Assembly: GCA_023429685.1 (NCBI GenBank)
Contig: JAEZDF010000068.1
Location: forward strand, 1-10,483
Direction: 5' to 3'
Source: Bacillota bacterium
GTDB taxonomy: Bacteria > Bacillota > Clostridia > Oscillospirales > Ruminococcaceae
DNA: 10,483 nucleotides
Part shown: one piece after another, positions 6,377 through 10,483 of the stretch
Layout of the letters: the number at the start of each line of letters is the position of its first letter
Numbering within the stretch: the stretch's first letter is position 1
Made by a program: the position numbers and the translations under genes
Notes under the pieces: generated by a model
The model's input: only the letters and a program-made list of their open reading frames with translations
Database searches by the model: none
Told to the model about the DNA's origin: nothing

Positions 6377-6406
6377 TATTGTAGTCCGAAACGAGTTGTT
6401 CTATGA
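6377..6406 (-). promoter_or_regulatory. Possible sigma-G (forespore) promoter of the SASP gene
   Basis: Minus strand: TCATA (6406-6402) and TACAATA (6383-6377) are spaced by 18 bases. They resemble the sigma-G pattern (-35 ending in CATA or ATA, -10 near CATACTA), matching four of seven positions in the -10. Transcription would start about 35 bases before the ATG. No good sigma-A promoter is seen instead. The assignment rests mainly on the gene's identity. Confidence 0.35.
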
Positions 6407-6452
6407 GTACCAATTAGCGGCACGGTAAGATGCAAATACAAGACGTTTCGGC

Positions 6453-6727
6453 TTAATTTGCTTTAAAATGTTGATAAAGCATCCCGCTTTTGCTTTTACA
6501 TTGTTAAAACCCTTCGGGTTGTTACTTTTATTTACAGCTTTGCACATATAGGGTGTTTTGATGATGGTTGGATTATTAATAGAAGCCTTTCTCACCCAAT
6601 CGTCAGTCACAGCAAAGCGATGCGCGCCATAAATGCCCTATAAATAGCGACCTAGCGTCCGCGGGTCTCAAGGGAGAACGCGCGGTCATTCAGTTCCACG
6701 GGAGCACCGAACCGCAGAGCAAATTAA
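6453..6727 (+). ncRNA. Candidate structured non-coding RNA, family not recognised
   Basis: This gene-free stretch contains far more long-range complementarity than expected. A 12-bp closing helix joins 6453-6464 to 6716-6727. Inside it are a 12-bp helix (6547-6558 with 6631-6642), a 10-bp helix nested within that (6562-6571 with 6596-6605), a hairpin at 6476-6490 (AAAGC/GCTTT), a hairpin at 6508-6520 (AACCC/GGGTT) and an imperfect hairpin at 6659-6685 (CCGCG/CGCGG plus TCTC/GAGA, loop AAGG). The three longest helices contain five G-U pairs, which would be A-C mismatches in the minus-strand transcript, so the plus strand is favoured. A further 8-bp pair (6386-6393 with 6444-6451) suggests the 5' end may lie near 6386, just after TATTAT at 6374-6379. 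There is no downstream plus-strand gene, so a riboswitch is unlikely. I find no RNase P, tmRNA or SRP motif; 6S-like is not excluded. Confidence 0.45.
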
Positions 6728-6770
6728 ACAGATGGTATAATCTTTTTATTTTTCACAGTTTTAGTGTGCG

Positions 6771-6822
6771 AAAAAACCGTCGGATTACGCGTGGGGAAGT
6801 TCCCCATGCTTAATCCGACGGT
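6771..6822 (-). terminator. Intrinsic terminator of ruvX
   Basis: A long stem joins ACCGTCGGATTA (6776-6787) to TAATCCGACGGT (6811-6822) and continues inward through TGGGGA/TCCCCA to a 3-base loop. Read on the minus strand it ends in a run of six T before CGCAC. It starts 45 bases after the ruvX stop. The plus-strand side has only CTTTC, so it could also stop plus-strand transcripts from the candidate RNA, but weakly. Confidence 0.88.
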
Positions 6823-6867
6823 CTTTCAATGTAATTGGATAGGTTTTATGCTTACCGTGAAACGGTT

Positions 6868-7305
6868 TTAGTCGTTTTGCGCTTTATCCTTCATATTCTT
6901 GCGGTAAGCGAGGTAGCTTTCTAAGATAATCGTCGCGGCTACGGCGTCCACGATTGCTTTGCGCTTTTTGCCCCGCGTGTTGGTCTCGTTTAAGTAGCCG
7001 ATGGCGCTTACCGTTGTACCGCGCTCATCCCATAGCTCCACCGGTACCGTCACCAGCGCCTTGAGCTTTTCGGCAAAATCCTCGCACTTTTTTGCGCGTT
7101 CGCCTATGGTGCCGTTCATGTTTTTTGGGTAACCGACTATAATCATCCCCACATCATACTCGGTTGCAGCTACGGCAACCTTTTGCAGTGTGACCAAAAA
7201 GTTTGTGGATTGTATCACCCCGATGGGCTCCGCCATAAACTCGGTGCGGTCGCACACGGCAAGACCGGTGCGGGCGTCGCCCAGGTCAACAGCCATAATC
7301 TTCAT
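6868..7305 (-). CDS. ruvX: Putative pre-16S rRNA nuclease / Holliday junction resolvase-like YqgF
   Basis: The 145-residue protein belongs to the RNase H-fold YqgF/RuvX family, implicated in maturation of the 16S rRNA 5' end and sometimes described as a Holliday junction resolvase. Diagnostic features are MKIMAVDLGDARTG with acidic Asp7, the IIVGYPKNMNGTIGERA block (55-71), the ELWDERGTTV motif (90-99) and the late KKRKAIVDAVAA (113-124) with Asp120. These supply the usual acidic metal-binding residues. The length is typical. The ATG at 7305 has AAGGA seven bases upstream. It appears to be transcribed alone from the promoter at 7342-7371. In Bacillus the homologue (yrrK) is near the mltG homologue (yrrL); here they are several kilobases apart. 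Confidence 0.93.
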   Translation of the reverse strand: MKIMAVDLGDARTGLAVCDRTEFMAEPIGVIQSTNFLVTLQKVAVAATEYDVGMIIVGYPKNMNGTIGERAKKCEDFAEKLKALVTVPVELWDERGTTVSAIGYLNETNTRGKKRKAIVDAVAATIILESYLAYRKNMKDKAQND

Positions 7306-7341
7306 TCTTATATCCTTGCCCTTTCATTTTACCTTAAGTAT

Positions 7342-7371
7342 ATTATCCCCTACAATTACTATACTGAGCAA
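7342..7371 (-). promoter_or_regulatory. Likely promoter of ruvX
   Basis: Minus strand: TTGCTC (7371-7366), 18 bases, then GATAAT (7347-7342). The start would be near 7335, about 30 bases before the ruvX ATG. A perfect palindrome lies immediately upstream of the -35. Confidence 0.5.
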
Positions 7372-7373
7372 AC

Positions 7374-7395
7374 TTTAAAACGAATTCGTTTTAAA
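7374..7395. repeat. Perfect 22-bp AT-rich palindrome upstream of ruvX
   Basis: The two 11-base halves are TTTAAAACGAA and TTCGTTTTAAA with no spacer, centred on an EcoRI-like GAATTC. It ends two bases upstream of the predicted ruvX -35 and directly abuts the next hairpin. It could be an upstream operator, or the T-rich tail of the terminator following the phosphatase gene. Confidence 0.6.
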
Positions 7396-7430
7396 CCCAC
7401 GAACCCGTGGGTCGCCCGCATATGCGGGCG
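7395..7430 (-). terminator. Tandem hairpins after the histidine-phosphatase gene, possible operon terminator
   Basis: Two perfect inverted repeats lie side by side: an 18-bp palindrome CGCCCGCATATGCGGGCG (7413-7430), and ACCCACG/CGTGGGT with a 4-base loop (7395-7401 with 7406-7412). Read on the minus strand they follow the phosphatase stop by about 57 bases, and the second ends in TTTAAAACG, a short tail. Termination of the pyrimidine operon is the simplest reading, but the T tract is poor. Confidence 0.5.
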
Positions 7431-7486
7431 GTTTGTAGTAGTTTATTGACTTTACAATATCGCTCTTGTGGCTCGATTACCCGCCG

Positions 7487-8137
7487 CTAGGGCTTTAGCT
7501 CCCACTTGCTGTGTTCAAGCATCTCGGCGCCCAGATGTGAGGCATCGTTTAGATACACGACAAAGGGTACCCCGCTGTTTGTATAGCGGATGTGGGTAAC
7601 GGCCGTGTTATAGCAGATAGGCGCCTTCGCTATCCCCTTTTGCCCATACCCCAGCGCAAAGGCAAGGTAGTTTTGCAACGCGCACCCGTGCGACACCACA
7701 GCGATGCGCTTGCCCCTGTTCTGCTGCACAATCGTCGCGACAGCGGTAGTCATGCGCTCGTACACCTGTGCCATACTCTCGCCACCTGGCATGGCAAAGA
7801 GCTCGGGTGCATTCATAAAGCGGCCAATCTCTTCGGGGTACTTTGCAAACACCTCAGCAAACGGCATCCCCTCTAGGTCGCCCGCGTCAATCTCCACGAG
7901 TTCAGGGTCTACCATTATTTCTACACCATGAAGGCGGTTTACCGCATCTGCGGTCTTTCTTGCACGGGTCAGGGGGCTTGTATAGATGCGGTCGATTGCA
8001 ACGTCAGCAAACCGCTCGGCAAGCCGCTCGAGCTGTTTTTCGCCCTCGGCAGAAAGGTCGGCGTCGGTTAACCCCTGAAAGGCGCGCTGCCGGTTACCGG
8101 CTGTCTGCGCATGGCGTACAAGGTATAATTCTGTCAT
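7487..8137 (-). CDS. Histidine phosphatase family protein (phosphoglycerate-mutase-like)
   Basis: The 216-residue protein has the histidine phosphatase fold, which forms a phosphohistidine during catalysis. It carries LVRHAQT (residues 6-12, His9 nucleophile; Ala replaces the more common Gly of RHG), YTSPLTRARKTAD with Arg58, ELVEIDAGDLEG with likely acid Glu82, and AVVSHG with His150. The substrate cannot be told from sequence: members include phosphoglycerate mutases, alpha-ribazole phosphatase and broad sugar- or nucleotide-phosphate phosphatases. The frame extends upstream to 8179, but I start at 8137 because MTELYLVRHAQT is the normal N-terminus and AAGGA precedes it by nine bases. It follows pyrD by 35 bases on the same strand, so it is probably co-transcribed with the pyrimidine genes. 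Confidence 0.9.
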   Translation of the reverse strand: MTELYLVRHAQTAGNRQRAFQGLTDADLSAEGEKQLERLAERFADVAIDRIYTSPLTRARKTADAVNRLHGVEIMVDPELVEIDAGDLEGMPFAEVFAKYPEEIGRFMNAPELFAMPGGESMAQVYERMTTAVATIVQQNRGKRIAVVSHGCALQNYLAFALGYGQKGIAKAPICYNTAVTHIRYTNSGVPFVVYLNDASHLGAEMLEHSKWELKP

Positions 8138-8172
8138 AACGCTCTTTCCTTTTATCTGTTTTCGGGCAATCG

Positions 8173-9084
8173 CTACCACGGTTTGACCTGCCCTACTATA
8201 GAGTTTATATCGTCAATGCCGTTGTCGTCAAGGTATTTCGTCAGACCCTCTGTGATTTTTACGGGGGCATAGGCATCGGCAAACAGCGCGGTTCCGACCT
8301 GTATGGCGGACGCACCCGCGAGCATCATCTCGACCGCGTCCTGCCATGTCGCTATTCCACCAAGCCCCACCACGGGAATTGTAACCCTGCTTGCCACCTG
8401 CCATACCATGCGAACCGCGACGGGAAACACGGCAGGTCCGCTTAATCCGCCCACGTTATTTTTGAGGATGGGGCGGCGGCTGTGAATGTCGATGCGCATG
8501 CCAAGCAGGGTGTTAATCAGCGATACCGCGTCCGCGCCCTCTGCCTCCACCGCCTCGGCAATCGATGCGATATCGGTGACGTTTGGGGTCAGTTTAACCA
8601 TCAGCGGGGTATTCTTTAAAACGGGGCGCACCATGCGCACCACGCCGGCAGCGCTCTCGCAGCTTGTACCAAACGCAGCACCCCCCGCCTTGACATTGGG
8701 GCAGGAGATGTTCAGCTCCACCATATCCACAAGCCCATCGAGCCGCTCGCAGATTTGCTTATAATCATCTAGTGTGCTGCCCGCAACGTTTGCTATCAGC
8801 GCGGTGTTTTTGGTTTTCAGGTTGGGCAGCTCATGCGTTAAGAAATAATCCAAGCCGGGGTTTTGCAGCCCGACGGCGTTTAGCATACCCATGGGCGTTT
8901 CCGCAACACGGGGCGGCGGGTTTCCGTCGCGCTTTGCAAGCGTCATGCCCTTAAGCGAAACACCACCCCACACCGAAAGCGGATAAAGCGCCTCGTACTC
9001 CCTGCCAAAGCCATAGGTACCCGAAGCCGCAATCAGTGGGTTTTTCATCTTCATGCCCGCAATATTTACCGTAAGGTTACGCAT
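8173..9084 (-). CDS. pyrD: Dihydroorotate dehydrogenase, class 1B catalytic subunit
   Basis: PyrD oxidises dihydroorotate to orotate with FMN; in class 1B enzymes the electrons pass through PyrK to NAD+. The 303-residue sequence has the expected landmarks: NPLIAASGTYGFG (15-27), GVSLKGMT with FMN-contacting Lys45, RDGNPPPRVAETPMGMLNAVGLQNPG (52-77), NISCPNVKAGG with catalytic Cys128 (cysteine marks class 1), VKLTPNV with Lys164, and the phosphate-binding GLGGIATWQDA and AGASAIQVGTALF near the C-terminus. The length matches the family (about 305). The frame is open further upstream, but the ATG at 9084 is right: AGGAGG lies nine bases ahead and the start overlaps the end of pyrK by 8 bases, indicating translational coupling. 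Confidence 0.97.
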   Translation of the reverse strand: MRNLTVNIAGMKMKNPLIAASGTYGFGREYEALYPLSVWGGVSLKGMTLAKRDGNPPPRVAETPMGMLNAVGLQNPGLDYFLTHELPNLKTKNTALIANVAGSTLDDYKQICERLDGLVDMVELNISCPNVKAGGAAFGTSCESAAGVVRMVRPVLKNTPLMVKLTPNVTDIASIAEAVEAEGADAVSLINTLLGMRIDIHSRRPILKNNVGGLSGPAVFPVAVRMVWQVASRVTIPVVGLGGIATWQDAVEMMLAGASAIQVGTALFADAYAPVKITEGLTKYLDDNGIDDINSIVGQVKPW

Positions 9085-9853
9085 CAAACACGACCTCCTC
9101 CGCCTCGAACACCGGCCCGTTCTTGCACACATGCAGGTATTGCGTCTCGCCGTTCTTCTCGGTTTTACACGCGCAGCCCAAGCAGGCACCCACGCCGCAC
9201 GCCATGCGTTCCTCCAGCGAAAGCTGGCAGCGCACACCGTACTGCGCCGCAGCGTTTTTAACCGCCTTTAGCATCGGGCGCGGTCCGCAGGCATAGATGA
9301 TGTCTGGCTTTTTTTGCTCTATCTCGCGCAGCACAAAAGGCGTAACAATCCCCTGTTCGCCCGCGCTGCCGTCGTCGGTGCACACAAAAACTTGCGCGCC
9401 AGCCGCCGCAAAGTCGTTTTGCAGGATAACCGAGCCCGCGTTTTTAAACCCGAGCACCGCTCGTGTGTTCATGCCGTAATGCTTTGCAACTTCGAGCAGC
9501 GGCGGTACGCCGATGCCCCCGCCTACAACAAGGGCGGACTTGCCCGTTTCAAGCAACGAAAACCCGTTGCCCAACGGTGCAAGCAGGTTTAGGCTGTCCC
9601 CTGCGCGAAAACCGGCAAGCATCTCAGTACCCGCTCCTCTGATGTCAAACACCAGCCGGATGCAGCCACTTTCCCGCAGCACCTCGCAGATCGAGATCGG
9701 TCTGCGCAGCATAAAACCGGGCACCTGCACATGCACAAACTGCCCTGCGCGGGCAATCGCCGAAACCTCCTCACACTGCACCACAAAGCTGTAGGTGGTG
9801 TCGGCGAGCTGTTGGCATAAGGCGATACTGTAATCGCCCTGCATATAGTTCAT
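9077..9853 (-). CDS. pyrK: Dihydroorotate dehydrogenase electron transfer subunit
   Basis: PyrK carries FAD and a [2Fe-2S] cluster and passes electrons from PyrD to NAD+. The 258 residues show the ferredoxin-reductase layout: an FAD domain with FMLRRPISI (47-55), an NAD domain with VVGGGIGVPPLLE (109-121) and YACGPRPML (187-195), and a C-terminal cluster domain with ERMACGVGACLGC. The ligands fit Cys219, Cys224, Cys227 and Cys243 (spacing 4, 2, 15); Cys229 is an extra, non-ligand cysteine. The ATG at 9853 has AGGAG about nine bases upstream. It lies between carB and pyrD in the common Firmicutes order. The hairpin just upstream may affect its level relative to carB. Confidence 0.96.
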   Translation of the reverse strand: MNYMQGDYSIALCQQLADTTYSFVVQCEEVSAIARAGQFVHVQVPGFMLRRPISICEVLRESGCIRLVFDIRGAGTEMLAGFRAGDSLNLLAPLGNGFSLLETGKSALVVGGGIGVPPLLEVAKHYGMNTRAVLGFKNAGSVILQNDFAAAGAQVFVCTDDGSAGEQGIVTPFVLREIEQKKPDIIYACGPRPMLKAVKNAAAQYGVRCQLSLEERMACGVGACLGCACKTEKNGETQYLHVCKNGPVFEAEEVVFDA

Positions 9854-9876
9854 CTCTTCGTTCTCCTTCTTTTGCG

Positions 9877-9914
9877 AAAGGCGGACGGGAATGTAAATCC
9901 GCCCGTCCGCCTTT
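9877..9914. terminator. GC-rich hairpin between carB and pyrK
   Basis: AAAGGCGGACGGG (9877-9889) pairs perfectly with CCCGTCCGCCTTT (9902-9914): 13 bp with a 12-base loop, filling the 64-base gap between the carB stop and the pyrK ATG. Read on the minus strand, the operon's direction, the stem is followed only by CGCAAAAG, so full termination is unlikely. It may be a partial terminator or an mRNA processing or stability element. Confidence 0.55.
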
Positions 9915-9917
9915 ATA

Positions 9918-10483
9918 TTATATCTTTGTAATGTCGATTAAATCCACGTCCTTGATGGTGTTCTCCATCTCTAGGCAATCGAGCAGGGCACGTGCGGTAT
10001 CGATGGAGGTCAGACACGCGATCGAGCGTTCCACCGCCTTGCGGCGCAGCTTAACGCCCTCGTTCTGCGGCTTTCTTCCCTTGGCTGAGGTACTCATCAC
10101 GTAGTCTATCTTTCCGCTTTCCAGCAGCGAGATGACGTTGGGCTTTTCCTCGCCCGCGCGGCGCACCGAGTTTGCCGCAATCATGTTCTGGTTCAGCTTT
10201 AGCGCGGTGGCGGAGGTTGCGTAGATGTCAAACCCCAGTTTGGCAAAGCGGTCTGCCACCGAGATGACCTCTTCCTTATCGCTGTCGCGCACCGAGATGA
10301 GGATACCGCCCTTGTTCTTCATGTTGTAGCCGGCCGCCACAAGCCCCTTTAACAGCGCGTGCTCAAACGTCTTTGCAATGCCAAGCACCTCGCCGGTGCT
10401 CTTCATCTCGGGTCCGAGATGCACGTCGACGTTGTGCAGCTTCTCAAAGCTAAATACCGGCACCTTAACCGCGACATAGTCGG
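9918..10483 (-). CDS. carB: Carbamoyl-phosphate synthase large subunit, C-terminal part only
   Basis: CarB makes carbamoyl phosphate from bicarbonate, ATP and ammonia supplied by CarA. The window holds the last 187 codons of a protein normally near 1070 residues; the 5' part lies beyond the right edge. The frame is open to the edge and begins in-window with DYVAVKVPVFSF, followed by LGPEMKSTGEVLGI, the end of the second ATP-grasp half. The rest is the allosteric MGS-like domain (GGILISVRDSDKEEV, KLGFDIYATSATALKL, RRKAVERSIACLTSIDTARALLDCL). Some usual motifs are altered: ATSAT in place of ATxGT, and MSTSAKG in place of the NTPxxG pattern. Its place upstream of pyrK and pyrD supports a pyrimidine-operon CarB that responds to pyrimidine nucleotides. 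Confidence 0.95.
   Translation of the reverse strand, partial: DYVAVKVPVFSFEKLHNVDVHLGPEMKSTGEVLGIAKTFEHALLKGLVAAGYNMKNKGGILISVRDSDKEEVISVADRFAKLGFDIYATSATALKLNQNMIAANSVRRAGEEKPNVISLLESGKIDYVMSTSAKGRKPQNEGVKLRRKAVERSIACLTSIDTARALLDCLEMENTIKDVDLIDITKI

Noticed and set aside
6401..6610. A 69-codon minus-strand frame upstream of the SASP gene
   Set aside because: It starts at GTG with no ribosome binding site and runs through the paired segments of the candidate RNA; its Lys/Asn-rich translation matches no family I know.
6650..6715. T-box-like words on the minus strand (GTGGAAC ... ACCGCG)
   Set aside because: The conserved T-box sequence should be continuous, but here six extra bases intervene. 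The downstream gene would be a spore protein, not an aminoacyl-tRNA or amino-acid gene.
6736..6741. Perfect TATAAT preceded by TG on the plus strand
   Set aside because: There is no -35 at a suitable distance, and nothing but the ruvX terminator lies downstream, so I do not call a promoter.
8173..9237. Longer pyrD reading frame starting at 9237
   Set aside because: The extra N-terminus is Arg/Cys-rich, lies inside pyrK in another frame and is absent from the family; the start at 9084 has a strong ribosome binding site.
1..10483. Search for CRISPR arrays, insertion sequences, tRNA genes and toxin-antitoxin pairs
   Set aside because: No regularly spaced repeats, transposase motifs, cloverleaf sequences or paired small toxin-like genes were found by reading both strands.

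Overview
The window looks like chromosome of a spore-forming Clostridia species (Firmicutes), probably of the Ruminococcaceae/Oscillospirales type. The evidence is the alpha/beta-type small acid-soluble spore protein, the clostridial CarD-like and YdbC-like regulators, the class 1B pyrimidine genes pyrK and pyrD, AGGAGG-type ribosome binding sites and sigma-A promoters. It reads as ordinary core chromosome: I see no insertion sequence, phage gene, CRISPR array, tRNA or rRNA.

Layout, left to right. (1) Bases 1-2052, minus strand: most of a membrane-bound pyrophosphatase (hppA), cut by the left edge. It carries the K+-independent sequence signature and appears to start at TTG. (2) Bases 2276-2799, plus strand: a sigma-A promoter, a YdbC/PC4-like ssDNA-binding protein and a 59-residue single-helix membrane protein with a GTG start. 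(3) Bases 2800-3734: a gene-free stretch with hairpins, then the promoter, leader and gene of a CarD-family RNA polymerase-binding regulator. (4) Bases 3767-4824, minus: an MltG-type transglycosylase, apparently a lipoprotein, which shares a bidirectional terminator with carD. (5) Bases 4882-6089, plus: a long coiled-coil protein with a DivIVA-like N-terminus, divergent from mltG. Each of these two promoters has a perfect inverted repeat just downstream. (6) Bases 6138-6406, minus: an alpha/beta SASP with a possible sigma-G promoter. (7) Bases 6386-6830: no convincing gene, but a network of long-range complementary segments that looks like a structured non-coding RNA on the plus strand, followed by the ruvX terminator. 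(8) Bases 6868-7371, minus: ruvX (yqgF) and its promoter, preceded by three adjacent palindromes. (9) Bases 7487-10483, minus: the end of a pyrimidine operon in the order carB (3' part), pyrK, pyrD, histidine-phosphatase-family gene.

How the genes fit together. CarB makes carbamoyl phosphate for pyrimidines, and PyrK with PyrD forms the NAD-linked dihydroorotate dehydrogenase. pyrK and pyrD overlap by 8 bases, as expected for subunits of one complex. MltG and the DivIVA-like protein both point to envelope growth and division. CarD and YdbC are nucleic-acid or transcription factors, RuvX is a housekeeping nuclease-fold protein, and the SASP protects spore DNA.

The item most likely to be new is the candidate structured RNA between the SASP gene and ruvX. 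Its longest helices contain five G-U pairs that form only in the plus-strand transcript. Two of its helices are mutually crossing, which suggests a pseudoknot or a switch. No covariance or expression evidence could be obtained here.
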